Of a stretch of 64,000 bases of DNA, positions 8,774 to 17,497 are shown one piece after another (the stretch's first letter is position 1; each line of letters starts with the position of its first letter). The notes under the pieces are model-generated. The model had not been told where the DNA came from, made no database searches, and saw only the letters and a program-made list of their open reading frames with translations. The position numbers were made by a program, and so were the translations under genes. This stretch comes from Planctomycetales bacterium ZRK34 (lineage in GTDB: Bacteria; Planctomycetota; Phycisphaerae; Phycisphaerales; Zrk34): assembly GCA_014873095.1 (NCBI GenBank), contig CP050848.1, forward strand, positions 1,426,001 through 1,490,000, given 5' to 3'.

Positions 8774-9850
8774 TTAACCCGCGACGTCGGCTTCGGGGCG
8801 ATAATCTGCGAATTTGGTCTTGTCCTGCGCCTTCATGTAGGCCGCTTCGCCATCGATGACCCCGTCCTTGACCAGTTGCATCAGCGCCTGGTCCATGGTC
8901 TGCATGCCGTCGCGCTTGCCCATTTCGATCAGGGAGACCAGCTTCGAAATCGCACCTTCACGGATCATCGAGCCCATGCCTTCCTTGCGGACGAGAATCT
9001 CCAGCGCCGCGACGCGGCCTTTGCCGCCGGGTTTTTTCAGCAACTGCTGAGCGAACACGCCCTGCAGCGACTCGGCGAGCATGGTGCGGATCATCGCCTG
9101 GCGGCCGGCGGGGAACACGTCGATGATGCGGTTGATCGTCTTGGCGGCCGACGAGGTGTGCAGCGTGCCGAACACGAGCAGGCCGAGTTCGGCGGCCGAC
9201 AGCGCGAGGCTGATCGTCTCCAGGTCGCGCATTTCGCCGACGAGGATGACGTTGGGGTCTTCGCGGACGGCGGCCTTCAGCGCGGCGGCGAACGAATCGG
9301 TGTGCTGGCCGACTTCGCGCTGGGTGATGACGGAGTTGATGTTTTCGTGAACGAATTCGATCGGGTCTTCGATCGTGATCACGTGTTTTTTGTAGGTTTT
9401 GTTGATGAGGTTGATCACGGCCGCCAGCGTCGTCGATTTACCCGAACCGGTCGGCCCGGTCACGAGCACCAGCCCGCTGCGGAAGTGGGCGGCATTGGCG
9501 ACGGCCTCGGGCAGGCCGAGGTCTTCGACGGTCAGAATCTTGTCGGGAATCTGGCGGAAGACCGCGCCGCGGCCGTGGACCTGTCGAAGAAAGTTGCAAC
9601 GGAAACGGGCGACGCCCTCCAGGCCGTAGGCGAAGTCGAGATCGCCGCAGGATTCGTAGTGGGCGATCTGCTTGGGCGTGGCGATTTCGTAGAGATACTG
9701 GCGGGTTGATTCTTCATCGAGGGTGGGATGCCCCTCGATGGGCTTCAGGTCGCCGTGGATGCGCAGCTTCGGCGGCTGGCCCTGGAGCATGTGAAGGTCC
9801 GAGGCGCCGGTGTCTTTGACCATTCGGAATAGTTCGTCGATCTTCGCCAT
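8774..9850 (-). CDS. pilT: PilT-type twitching motility ATPase
   Basis: 358 residues, typical PilT length. The N-terminal PAS-like region contains ASDLHMLQGQPPKLRIHG. It is followed by Walker A GPTGSGKS (132-139), the Asp-box TIEDPIEF, Walker B ILVGEMRD (202-208) and the His-box GTLHTSSAAKT (228-238). PilT is a hexameric cytoplasmic ATPase that powers type IV pilus retraction. It lies directly after a second, larger PilT-like gene on the same strand. No pilin, PilB, PilC or PilQ gene is adjacent, so the partner machinery is elsewhere. The C-terminal motif reads GSMIREG rather than the textbook AIRNLIRE. No clear Shine-Dalgarno sequence precedes the ATG. Confidence 0.95.
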   Translation of the reverse strand: MAKIDELFRMVKDTGASDLHMLQGQPPKLRIHGDLKPIEGHPTLDEESTRQYLYEIATPKQIAHYESCGDLDFAYGLEGVARFRCNFLRQVHGRGAVFRQIPDKILTVEDLGLPEAVANAAHFRSGLVLVTGPTGSGKSTTLAAVINLINKTYKKHVITIEDPIEFVHENINSVITQREVGQHTDSFAAALKAAVREDPNVILVGEMRDLETISLALSAAELGLLVFGTLHTSSAAKTINRIIDVFPAGRQAMIRTMLAESLQGVFAQQLLKKPGGKGRVAALEILVRKEGMGSMIREGAISKLVSLIEMGKRDGMQTMDQALMQLVKDGVIDGEAAYMKAQDKTKFADYRPEADVAG

Positions 9851-9863
9851 GATGTCAGATGCA

Positions 9864-9886
9864 CGCCGCCAGCGGCGTCGCTAAAC
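9864..9886. repeat. Single diverged arm of the GCGGCGCTAAAC repeat
   Basis: The stretch ends in GCGTCGCTAAAC and matches, with a few differences, one 25-base arm of the palindrome at 11979-12049. It sits in the 50-base gap between the two PilT genes, so the longer PilT gene is flanked by copies of the same repeat family. Confidence 0.6.
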
Positions 9887-9900
9887 ATTTACTCAGCAAG

Positions 9901-11943
9901 TTACGGAATGTGTTTCGGGTTTTCACAGACTTTGATCGCGTCTTCGCGGTCGACCACGCCGGTGGTGACCAGGTGGGCCAGGGCGTCGTCCATCAACTGC
10001 ATGCCGAGCTTCTTGCCGGTCTGCATGATCGAGGGAATCTGGAAGCTCTTGGCGTCGCGGATGGCGTTGGAGATCGCGAGGTTGTTGTAGAGGATTTCCA
10101 GCGCCGCGACGCGGCCCTTGCCGTCTTTGCGCGGCACGAGCACCTGCGAGATGATCCCGCGCAGGGCTTCGGAAATCATGATGCGGATCTGCGTCTGCTG
10201 ATCGGTCGGGAACACATCGATGATGCGGTCGACGGTGCGCGCGGCGCTCTTGGTGTGCAGCGTGCCGATGACGAGGTGGCCGGTCTCGGCGGCGGTCAGC
10301 GCGAGGCTGATCGTTTCCAGGTCGCGCATTTCACCGATCATGATCACATCGGGGTCTTCACGCAGCGCGCCGCGGAGGGCTGTGGCGAAGCTGGCGGTGT
10401 CGCGCGGCACCTGCCGCTGGGTGACGTTGCAGTTTTTCGACGGGTGAATGTATTCGACGGGGTCTTCGACGGTGATGATGTGGTCGTGGCGGTGCTCGTT
10501 GACCAGGTCCACCAGCGCCGCGGCGGTCGTCGACTTGCCGCAGCCGGCCGGGCCGGTCACCAGCACCAGGCCCTGCGTCCAGTCGGTCAGCTTGCCGATG
10601 TCTTCGGGCACGCCCAGGTCGCGCAGCGTCGGCACATGCTCGGGGATGATGCGGAAGATGATGTCCGCCCCGCGGAAGGTCATCAGCGAGTTCACACGAA
10701 AGCGGCTGACGCCTTCGAGTTCGTAGCTCATGTCCACATCATGCGTGCGGAGATACTTCTGCTGCTCTTCATCAGACATGAAGCCCAGCGCCATGCGGAG
10801 GGATTCATCAGGCGTCAGCGGGTCGCGCTCGAAGAATTTGATCTCGCCGTTGAGCCGCATGAAAGGCGGCGAACCGGCCGAGAGGTGAAGGTCGCTGGCG
10901 CCGACTTCGACACACTTTTTCAGATACGCCACCGCCTCGGCGTCGAGCTGGCCCGGCGGTACGGGGCTGGGGATGCGCTCGCCTTCGGTGAAAGTCGCCT
11001 GGTCGTCGACCGCCGCAGCGGCGGCGGTGGGTTTGGCGGCGGCCTTGGGGATGTAGAGCTTGTTCGGATCGGTGGCGGTCACCGCGTGCGGGTTGACCTG
11101 GATCTTCATCTCGCCTTCGACGTCTTCCAGTTCGATCTGGTCGGCGTGAATGGCCGCTTCGTCAAACTCGTGCGTGGTCTCACGGTTGACCGTGTCGACC
11201 CAGTCCATGTCGTTGGCCTTGCCCATGGACTCGTCATCATCGCCATCGAGATCGAAGTCGTCGCGATCGTCGTCGCCGGGTTCTTCCTCGACGGCTTCGA
11301 GTTCATCGGCGTCGTCGAGTTCTTCAAGCTCGTCTTCGTCATCATCAACGACGGGCGCGGGCTCGGAAACCGGCGGCGGTGGCAACGCGCTTTTCTTTTC
11401 AGGGGCGGCAGGCTGGGCGGGCTTGGGATGCGTCGGCACCGTCAACCGGGGCGCGCCCAAAATGGCGGCGACGCGCTGCCGCGCCGAGGCCACATGCTTT
11501 TCATCCAGCAGTTTCATGTCCAGCAGAATCCCGCCGATCGACCCGCGACCGCCCTGCTCGTTGTACGTCTTGACGCAGAAGGCCCACTGTTCTTTGGAGA
11601 CCAGCTTGTTCTGCAGCAGCAGTTGGCCCCACATCACCACGCGCGCCGCCCGGCGAAGCTGCTCGATCACGTGTTGATCGGCCAGACCTTCATTCAGCAG
11701 AATCTGCTCGACAAACAGTTGCCCCCCCGACGCCTTGAACTGCTCCGCCACCCCCGCAAACTGCTCCTCGGTCACAATCTTGTTGCGGATCAACACGTGC
11801 TGCCACATCGCCAGGCGAGTCGGCAGCATCGCGGCGGATTGTTCCGCGGATTCAGAAGCACGGGCTTTGGCGTCGGAACTCAACTCGCAATTTCCATCGA
11901 AAGGGGCACAGACGGGTCGCCTCGAAATTCCAGACCGGGGCAT
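9901..11943 (-). CDS. PilT/PilU-like ATPase with long N-terminal extension
   Basis: About 680 residues from ATG 11943 (GGGG nine bases upstream); ATG 11829 is the alternative. The frame extends to 12132 but crosses the palindromic repeat, so I exclude that part. The C-terminal 350 residues are a retraction-type ATPase: ASDLHLSAGSPPFMRLNG, Walker A GPAGCGKS, Walker B IMIGEMRD and His-box GTLHTKSAART. The N-terminus has two similar ~50-residue units (MWQHVLIRNKIVTEEQF and MWGQLLLQNKLVSKEQW). A very acidic linker (DDDEDELEELDDADELEAVE) follows them. The units resemble regulatory N-domains of secretion ATPases, so they may bind a partner or ligand. Probably a regulated accessory retraction motor. 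Confidence 0.87.
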   Translation of the reverse strand: MPRSGISRRPVCAPFDGNCELSSDAKARASESAEQSAAMLPTRLAMWQHVLIRNKIVTEEQFAGVAEQFKASGGQLFVEQILLNEGLADQHVIEQLRRAARVVMWGQLLLQNKLVSKEQWAFCVKTYNEQGGRGSIGGILLDMKLLDEKHVASARQRVAAILGAPRLTVPTHPKPAQPAAPEKKSALPPPPVSEPAPVVDDDEDELEELDDADELEAVEEEPGDDDRDDFDLDGDDDESMGKANDMDWVDTVNRETTHEFDEAAIHADQIELEDVEGEMKIQVNPHAVTATDPNKLYIPKAAAKPTAAAAAVDDQATFTEGERIPSPVPPGQLDAEAVAYLKKCVEVGASDLHLSAGSPPFMRLNGEIKFFERDPLTPDESLRMALGFMSDEEQQKYLRTHDVDMSYELEGVSRFRVNSLMTFRGADIIFRIIPEHVPTLRDLGVPEDIGKLTDWTQGLVLVTGPAGCGKSTTAAALVDLVNEHRHDHIITVEDPVEYIHPSKNCNVTQRQVPRDTASFATALRGALREDPDVIMIGEMRDLETISLALTAAETGHLVIGTLHTKSAARTVDRIIDVFPTDQQTQIRIMISEALRGIISQVLVPRKDGKGRVAALEILYNNLAISNAIRDAKSFQIPSIMQTGKKLGMQLMDDALAHLVTTGVVDREDAIKVCENPKHIP

Positions 11944-11978
11944 TGTAAACCCCGTCGCGGCGTGCGCCAACTTCCCCT

Positions 11979-12049
11979 GTTTAGCGCCGCCGCTTGCGGC
12001 GGGTTTTACGCCGTCGATGACAATCCCGCCGCAAGCGGCGGCGCTAAAC
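11979..12049. repeat. Perfect 25-base inverted repeat
   Basis: Arms at 11979-12003 and 12025-12049 are exact reverse complements (outer ends GTTTAGCGCCGCC and GGCGGCGCTAAAC), separated by 21 bases. It occupies the 202-base gap between the divergent PilT-like gene and the NHL gene. The rest of the gap shows no promoter I can name. A diverged arm occurs at 9864-9886. Confidence 0.85.
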
Positions 12050-12145
12050 GCAGGGCATCCGCAATGGTCCCGCCCCCGCCGCGTTGTATACACTGACGCA
12101 TCGCAGCAGACATCACATCCACCACAGCCCAACGGGACTCATGTC

Positions 12146-13201
12146 ATGACACGACCCAGCAGTCGCCGCGTGTTTCTCCAATCCACCGCTGTCACCGCCG
12201 CCGCCCTGCACGCCCCCGCCGTGCTGCGGGCTGAGAAAGTCGCCGCCGACCGGCCGATCATCGGCCAGGGCGCCTACCGCTACCAGTGCATTCACGACTG
12301 GCTGAGTCCGCCGAGCGGTGAGGCGTGGGGTGACACGCACGGCGTCGATGTCGATTCGCAGGGCCGCATCTATGTCTGCAACACGATTCACCCGAGCAGT
12401 CAGAATGATCACGCCGTCGCCGTGTACGATCCCGACGGTAAGCTGATCACCTCGTGGGGTTCTGAATTCAAGGGCGGCGCCCACGGACTCGACCTGCGCA
12501 CCGAGCCCGATGGCGAGTTCATCTATCACTGCGATGTCCGCCGCAACCTCATCATCAAAACCGATCTGGCCGGCGAGCACGTCTGGGTCAAAGCCCGCGA
12601 GCCGCTTGCCGATGTGTATCAACGCACCGACGCCGCCGGCAAACAGATCAAGTTCAAACCGACCAACGTCGCCTTCGCGCCCAACGGCGACTTCTACGTC
12701 GGCGATGGCTACGGCTCGTCGTACATCCTCCAGTACAACCGCGCCGGCGAGTTTGTCCGCCTCATCGGCACGCCCGGCAGCGAGGCTGGACAGTTCCGTT
12801 GTCCGCACGGGTTGTGGGTCGATGCGCGTGATGCGGATCATCCGATGCTCGCCGTGGCCGACCGCTCGAATCATCGCATCCAGTACATGACCCTCGACGG
12901 CCAACACATCAAATTCATCACCGACCACATGCGCCGCCCGTGTGATTTCGATATTCACGGAGACCTGATGGTCGTGCCGGACCTCGACGCCGTCGTGACG
13001 ATTCTCGACAAGGACAACCAGGTCGTCGCTCAACTCGGCGACGGCAAGGGCGCCTCCGCCAAGCGCAGCAGCCCGCGCGACCAGATGATTCCCGGCAAGT
13101 TCATCCACCCGCACGATGCGACATTTTTGCCGAACGGCGACATCCTCGTGGCCGAGTGGGTCCCGATCGGCCGCCTGACCCTGCTGCGCAAAGTGTCCTA
13201 A
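12146..13201 (+). CDS. Tat-exported NHL-repeat beta-propeller protein
   Basis: 351 residues from ATG 12146; the open frame begins at 11735 but that part is antisense to the PilT-like gene. The N-terminus carries a Tat signal (SSRRVFLQS plus an alanine-rich hydrophobic stretch ending AVLRA). The mature protein is a six-bladed NHL-type propeller with repeated blocks such as GVDVDSQGRIYVCNT, NVAFAPNGDFYVGDGYG, GLWVDARDADHPMLAVADRSNHRIQ and DATFLPNGDILVAEW. Such proteins in planctomycetes resemble the lyase half of peptidylglycine amidating enzymes, but catalytic function cannot be shown here. It is probably monocistronic and divergent from the PilT-like gene. Confidence 0.87.
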   Translation: MTRPSSRRVFLQSTAVTAAALHAPAVLRAEKVAADRPIIGQGAYRYQCIHDWLSPPSGEAWGDTHGVDVDSQGRIYVCNTIHPSSQNDHAVAVYDPDGKLITSWGSEFKGGAHGLDLRTEPDGEFIYHCDVRRNLIIKTDLAGEHVWVKAREPLADVYQRTDAAGKQIKFKPTNVAFAPNGDFYVGDGYGSSYILQYNRAGEFVRLIGTPGSEAGQFRCPHGLWVDARDADHPMLAVADRSNHRIQYMTLDGQHIKFITDHMRRPCDFDIHGDLMVVPDLDAVVTILDKDNQVVAQLGDGKGASAKRSSPRDQMIPGKFIHPHDATFLPNGDILVAEWVPIGRLTLLRKVS

Positions 13202-13216
13202 TACCAGAGAGCTTCA

Positions 13217-13306
13217 CCACAGAGATCACAGAGTACACAGAGAGGATGACAAGTATCTATTTACATCCATCAATTTTCTTCTCTGTGCCCTCTGTGATCT
13301 CTGTGG
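13217..13306. repeat. Long imperfect inverted repeat (CACAGAG type)
   Basis: The left arm at 13217-13244 and the right arm at 13280-13306 are imperfect reverse complements built from CACAGAG/CTCTGTG units, around a 35-base AT-rich loop. It fills the gap between the NHL gene and the M48 gene. It may fold as an RNA hairpin after the NHL stop. As I recall, CACAGAG repeats of this kind are dispersed in planctomycete and verrucomicrobial genomes. Confidence 0.75.
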
Positions 13307-13352
13307 TTAAATTGATTCTTCTTTTGGCGTTCGGAGTGGTTAGAATCAATGC

Positions 13353-14090
13353 ATGGCCGGTATGTTTTACAACCTGGGTAGGGCGCTTGGGCCGAAGGTG
13401 CGCAAGGGCAAGTGGATATGGACATCGATGACGGGGGACGATGCGGAGATTCTCGAAGCTGAACATGCGGTCGGGCGTGATCTGGCCGAGGCGGTGCGAC
13501 AGCAGACGGGCGTCGATGAAGACCCGGCGGTGCGCGAGCCGGTCAAGCGAATCGGCAAGGCGCTGACCGAATGCGTGGCCAACAAGCAGCGAAAATTCGC
13601 CTTCGAAGCGGTGCCGAGCGATGAGCCCAACGCCTTCGCGCTGCCGGGCGGGTACGTGTTCGTGACGCGCCCGCTGATCCAATTGATCGACTTCGACGAA
13701 GATGCGCTGGCGTTCGTGCTCGGTCACGAGATGGGTCACATCATCAAGCAGCACGCGCTGGAGCGCATCGCCGGCGACACGATCTTTCAGGCGGCGATGA
13801 AGGCGACCCCGGGGCGCGGGGCTGTGGGGCAATGGGCCAAGTCGACCGGCAACAAACTCATGCGCAGCGCCTACTCGCAGGACAACGAATTCGTCGCCGA
13901 TCAGCTCGGGTCGCGCCTCGCCGGCGCGGCGGGTTTCAACCCCAACGGCGCGATCGCCATGTTCGAGGCGCTGCAGCGGATCGGCCGCGAGCGCGAAGGC
14001 GGCCTGTGGGAATACTTCTCATCGCACCCTCCGCTGAAACGCCGCATCGCGGCCCTGACCAACGACATGAAAAAACGAGGCAAAAAGTGA
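13353..14090 (+). CDS. M48-family zinc metalloprotease
   Basis: 245 residues. The zinc site HEMGH is at 125-129 with the third ligand in NEFVAD (E179), the pattern of M48 peptidases. NAFALPGGYVFVTRPL is the conserved block before the active site. No signal peptide or transmembrane segment is evident, unlike HtpX, so it resembles soluble M48C/Oma1-type proteins such as LoiP/YcaL but without a lipobox. It probably degrades misfolded proteins. The stop codon overlaps the GTG start of the following SDR gene (GTGA), indicating translational coupling. Confidence 0.9.
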   Translation: MAGMFYNLGRALGPKVRKGKWIWTSMTGDDAEILEAEHAVGRDLAEAVRQQTGVDEDPAVREPVKRIGKALTECVANKQRKFAFEAVPSDEPNAFALPGGYVFVTRPLIQLIDFDEDALAFVLGHEMGHIIKQHALERIAGDTIFQAAMKATPGRGAVGQWAKSTGNKLMRSAYSQDNEFVADQLGSRLAGAAGFNPNGAIAMFEALQRIGREREGGLWEYFSSHPPLKRRIAALTNDMKKRGKK

Positions 14091-14899
14091 CACGCGATCT
14101 GGGCGGAAAAGTCATCGTCATCACCGGCGCTTCAGCCGGCATCGGAGCCGCCACCGCCGTCTACGCCGCTCGCGCGGGGATGCACATCGTGCTGGCTGCG
14201 CGCCGCGAGGACAAGCTGCACGACGTGGCGCGCACCGTGAAAGTCAACGGCGGCGAAGCGATGGTCATTCCGACCGACGTCGCCGACCGCGAGCAGGTCC
14301 AACAACTCGTCGATCAGACCGTCGAGCGGTTCGGCCGCCTCGATGTGATGTTCGCCAACGCGGGCTTCGGGCATTACGCCGGCGTCGACAATCTCGACGG
14401 CGAACTCGACCAGCGCATGTGGCAGGTGAACTACTTCGGCACGGTCCACTGCCTGCAGGCCGCCGCCGCGGTGATGAAACCGCAAGGCAGCGGGCACCTG
14501 CTGATCACCTCGAGCGTGCTGGCGCACCTGGGTCTGCCGTTTTACAGCACGTACAGCGCGACCAAGGCGGCCCAGCACGGGCTGGCGATGTCGCTGCGGC
14601 ACGAGCTGGCCGGTGACGGCATCGACGTCACGTGTGTTTTCCCCGTGGGCACACGCACGGAGTTTTTCGAAACCGCCCGCAAGCTCGACGGCCGCGATGT
14701 CGTCGGTCAGAACACGCCCGATATGTTCATGCAGAGCGCCCGCCACGTGGCCAAACGCATCCTCGCCGCGATGCGCCGCCCTCGCCCCGAAGTCTGGCCC
14801 AGTCGGCTGGCCCACGTCGCCGCCGCCGCGTTCACGATGTTTCCGGGATTGCGCCAGGCCGCGCTCAAATCGCAGGCGGAGAAATATCGGAAAGGTTGA
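14087..14899 (+). CDS. Short-chain dehydrogenase/reductase
   Basis: 270 residues from a GTG at 14087 that overlaps the M48 stop by four bases; the long open frame further upstream is a shadow of the M48 gene. It has the cofactor motif TGASAGIG (13-20), NAGFG (91-95), a catalytic Ser at 142-143 and Y156-x3-K160 (YSATK). The RR pair after the second beta strand (LAARRED) suggests NADP(H). This is a classical SDR of unspecified substrate, most like the general oxidoreductase group (YqjQ/DltE-like). A strong hairpin follows, before the convergent Gfo/Idh gene. Confidence 0.9.
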   Translation: MTRDLGGKVIVITGASAGIGAATAVYAARAGMHIVLAARREDKLHDVARTVKVNGGEAMVIPTDVADREQVQQLVDQTVERFGRLDVMFANAGFGHYAGVDNLDGELDQRMWQVNYFGTVHCLQAAAAVMKPQGSGHLLITSSVLAHLGLPFYSTYSATKAAQHGLAMSLRHELAGDGIDVTCVFPVGTRTEFFETARKLDGRDVVGQNTPDMFMQSARHVAKRILAAMRRPRPEVWPSRLAHVAAAAFTMFPGLRQAALKSQAEKYRKG

Positions 14900-14973
14900 T
14901 TACAGAGCATTCGGCAGCGCGCTCCCCTTCGGGTCGCGGCTAACCAAACAACTGAACACGGACCGTAATAGAA

Positions 14974-15002
14974 GAAGCCCACGGCGTGACGCCGTGGGCT
15001 TC
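14974..15002. terminator. Bidirectional hairpin between convergent genes
   Basis: A perfect 13-base stem (GAAGCCCACGGCG / CGCCGTGGGCTTC) with a TGA loop lies between the SDR stop (14899) and the convergent oxidoreductase stop (15029). It belongs to the same AAGCCCACGG...CCGTGGGCTT repeat family seen at 44972-44998 and 55912-55938. No long T-run follows. Confidence 0.75.
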
Positions 15003-15028
15003 GGGGGTTATTTAGATGTCGTGCGGAA

Positions 15029-16339
15029 TCAGGCGAACGGATCGTACTCGCCGGTGACGGGGTAGGGATACTTGCCGTCCTTGTCGGGGCGGGCGTTTTC
15101 GGGCACCTGCGATTCGAGCGTCAGGCTGTCGACATTCGGGCAGAGGTTCTTGCCCTTGGCCAGCAGGTCGTCCCACTTCAGGACGCGGGAGGAGTAGCAG
15201 GCTTCGCGGCCGAGGATGGCGGTGAAGGTCGACTTGGCGCCGTACTCACCTTCGTTGTAGATCTTGCCGGCCATGAGGGCTTCGATCAGGTCGTGCTGTT
15301 CCTGCTGGTGGCCGCCGGGGCTGTCGCCCTTGAATTCCCAGTTGGTCGCGCCCTTGATCCAGCGGGACGGATCGGACGTGCCCTTGGAGCCATGGATGAA
15401 TTCGCTGACGTTCTTCCACGCCTTGCCGCCGAGGTGGCGACCCTGCGACCACATCTTGGTGCCATCGGGGAAGGTGTATTCGCAGAAGGTGTGGTCGAAG
15501 ATCTGGCTCTTGGTGCGATCGCCGTCCATACGCCGCTCGCCGCCGCCCATGCCGTTGCACTCGACGGGGTAGGCGCCCTTGACCCAGCAGCCGACGTCGA
15601 GGTTGTGGATGTGCTGCTCGCAGATCTGATCGCCGCAGACCCAGTTGAAGTGGTACCAGTTGTCGCACTGGAAGGCCATTTCACCCTGGTCTTTGCGGCC
15701 GCCGCGATACCAGATGCCGCCGCCGTTCCAGTAGACGCGGGCAGCGATGATGTCGCCGATGGCGCCGTCCTGGAGGCGTTTGACGGTTTCCATGTAGCGC
15801 GGCTCGTGGTGGCGCTGCAGGCCGATGCCGACCATCAGGTTCTTCTTCTTGGATTCTTCAACGGCGGCCAGGAAGCGGCGCACGCCGGGGGCGTCGGTGG
15901 CCACGGGCTTTTCGCAGAAGATGTGGCGGCCCTTGCCGACGGCGTATTCAAACTGCTGCGGCTTGAACCCGGGCGGGGTGGCGATCACGACCAGGTCGCA
16001 GTCGACGTCGATGGCCTTCTTGTAGCCGTCGAGATCGCTGAACTGGCGCTCGGCCGGAACGTCGACCTTGTCCTTGTACTTGCGCGACAGATTGTTGACG
16101 GCGTTGGCGGCCTTGTCGCCGAAAGCATCGTGAACGGCCACGAGCTTGACGTTGCCCTTGGTGTTCATGATCTGCGCCGCGGCGCCGGTGCCACGGCCAC
16201 CGCAACCGACGAGCACGAAACGGATCAGGTCATCGCCCTTGGCGTAGGCGGCGCTGCTGAGCGTCGACGCCAGCGTCACACCCGCCGCCGCGGCGGAGGA
16301 TTGCTTGATAAAGGTTCGACGGGTCGAAGATTCGGACAT
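15029..16339 (-). CDS. Tat-exported Gfo/Idh/MocA-family oxidoreductase
   Basis: 436 residues from ATG 16339, chosen because AAGGAG precedes it at ideal spacing and the protein begins with a Tat signal (STRRTFIKQSS and an alanine-rich segment). The N-terminal Rossmann motif is VLVGCGGRGTGA. FCEKPVA is the cofactor/active-site block of the family, and WVCGDQICEQHIHNLD supplies the histidine region. Export of such NAD(P)-dependent proteins with bound cofactor is common in planctomycetes. Substrate is probably a sugar or cyclitol, but this is not deducible. It is divergent from the SGNH esterase gene across a 262-base gap. Confidence 0.9.
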   Translation of the reverse strand: MSESSTRRTFIKQSSAAAAGVTLASTLSSAAYAKGDDLIRFVLVGCGGRGTGAAAQIMNTKGNVKLVAVHDAFGDKAANAVNNLSRKYKDKVDVPAERQFSDLDGYKKAIDVDCDLVVIATPPGFKPQQFEYAVGKGRHIFCEKPVATDAPGVRRFLAAVEESKKKNLMVGIGLQRHHEPRYMETVKRLQDGAIGDIIAARVYWNGGGIWYRGGRKDQGEMAFQCDNWYHFNWVCGDQICEQHIHNLDVGCWVKGAYPVECNGMGGGERRMDGDRTKSQIFDHTFCEYTFPDGTKMWSQGRHLGGKAWKNVSEFIHGSKGTSDPSRWIKGATNWEFKGDSPGGHQQEQHDLIEALMAGKIYNEGEYGAKSTFTAILGREACYSSRVLKWDDLLAKGKNLCPNVDSLTLESQVPENARPDKDGKYPYPVTGEYDPFA

Positions 16340-16601
16340 GGCGGGGCTCCTTGGGAGATGAGTGAAAGTTCCATGGGGTGGATGATCGGACAGCGGGCCT
16401 CTACAGACAGGTTCAACGCTCACACATGCGTTTTGATTTCACCGTCTGGCAGGTCATTAGCATGTCCTGCCGCCCCGATTCCGTCAAGCGGAAACTCCCT
16501 GACAAACGGGTCGCATCAAGGTTTTTCACCCCCCCGGGCAGGCCCCCGCCGCGGCGGTGATCCGGTATGATGAGCGTTTTCCCAATATCAAGGAGCTGAT
16601 C
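16340..16601. other. Divergent intergenic region
   Basis: A gene-free 262-base gap separates the divergently transcribed oxidoreductase and SGNH genes. It must hold promoters for both. A dyad GGCAGG (16448-16453) / CCTGCC (16466-16471) with 12 bases between arms is the only regulator-site-like structure I see. No convincing -35/-10 pair is visible. Confidence 0.4.
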
Positions 16602-17366
16602 ATGACGGAATCCAACATGGGCTCATTCTCGCGTCGGGTGATGATGCGGCTGGCCGCCGGCGGCGCCGTTGCCGGTTCGGTCAATTGGTTGTCGACCGAA
16701 GCCAGCGCCGCCCCGGCCGCGGACAACCGCCTCGGCGAAGGCGACGTCGTGCTGTTTCAGGGCGACTCGATCACCGACGCCGGCCGCAGCCGACAACAAA
16801 CCGGCGCCAACAACCTCGGCGCCCTCGGGCACGGCTACCCCATGATGCTCGGCACGCAACTGCTCGGCATACACCCGTACAAAAAACTCCAGGTCTACAA
16901 CCGCGGCATCAGCGGGCACAAGGTGCCGGACCTGGCCAAGCGCTGGCAGAAAGACACCATCGACCTGAAGCCGAGCCTGCTGAGCATCCTCATCGGCGTC
17001 AACGACATCTGGCACAAGCTCGGCGGCCGTTACAACGGCACCGTCGAGGACTACGACACCGGTTTCACCCAGTTGCTTGCCGACACCAAAGCCGCCCTGC
17101 CGGACGTTCGTCTGGTGGTCTGCGAGCCGTTTGTGTTGAAGACCGGCGCGGTGAATGATTCGTGGTTTCCGGAGTTTGATCAGCGTCGCGCGGTGGCGAA
17201 GAAGGTCGCCGAGGCGGCGGGCGCGACCTGGGTGCCGTGGCAGTCGGTCTTCGACGAAGCCGCCAAGCACGCGCCGGACAAGCACTGGCTCGGCGACGGT
17301 GTACACCCGACGACGGCCGGCCACGCGCTGATGGCCGCCACGTGGCTCGACGCCGTCAAGCCGTAA
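16602..17366 (+). CDS. Tat-exported SGNH/GDSL hydrolase (acetylesterase-like)
   Basis: 254 residues from ATG 16602 (AAGGAG seven bases upstream); the frame opens earlier at 16557 without a better start. A twin-arginine signal (SFSRRVMMRLAAG) leads the protein. SGNH blocks are all present: GDSITDAG (Ser 56), the Gly-containing NRGISGHK, GVNDIWH (Asn) and DGVHPT (Asp 232, His 235). These enzymes deacetylate carbohydrates such as rhamnogalacturonan or xylan. Its closeness to the beta-helix and PL11 genes downstream favours a pectin role, but this is inference. A clear terminator follows at 17387. Confidence 0.9.
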   Translation: MTESNMGSFSRRVMMRLAAGGAVAGSVNWLSTEASAAPAADNRLGEGDVVLFQGDSITDAGRSRQQTGANNLGALGHGYPMMLGTQLLGIHPYKKLQVYNRGISGHKVPDLAKRWQKDTIDLKPSLLSILIGVNDIWHKLGGRYNGTVEDYDTGFTQLLADTKAALPDVRLVVCEPFVLKTGAVNDSWFPEFDQRRAVAKKVAEAAGATWVPWQSVFDEAAKHAPDKHWLGDGVHPTTAGHALMAATWLDAVKP

Positions 17367-17386
17367 TCCTCGTTCAATCACGATTC

Positions 17387-17417
17387 AATAGCCGGGCTGC
17401 CCAGCGGCCCGGCTATT
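17387..17417 (+). terminator. Rho-independent-type hairpin after SGNH gene
   Basis: AATAGCCGGGC and GCCCGGCTATT form a perfect 11-base stem with a 9-base loop, 20 bases beyond the SGNH stop. The tail is TGTCATATTCG rather than a long T-run, so termination efficiency is uncertain. Confidence 0.75.
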
Positions 17418-17497
17418 GTCATATTCGTTTCGAACATCATCCGCCGGGTTGCGTCTGAATGGTGGATAAAGATTCAACCGCACTCGGAGATATCACC

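Noticed and set aside
9859-12096. A 745-residue plus-strand open frame opposite the PilT-like gene
   Set aside because: Low-complexity Val/Arg/His/Asp-rich translation with no domain; it is the antisense shadow of a conserved ATPase in GC-rich DNA.
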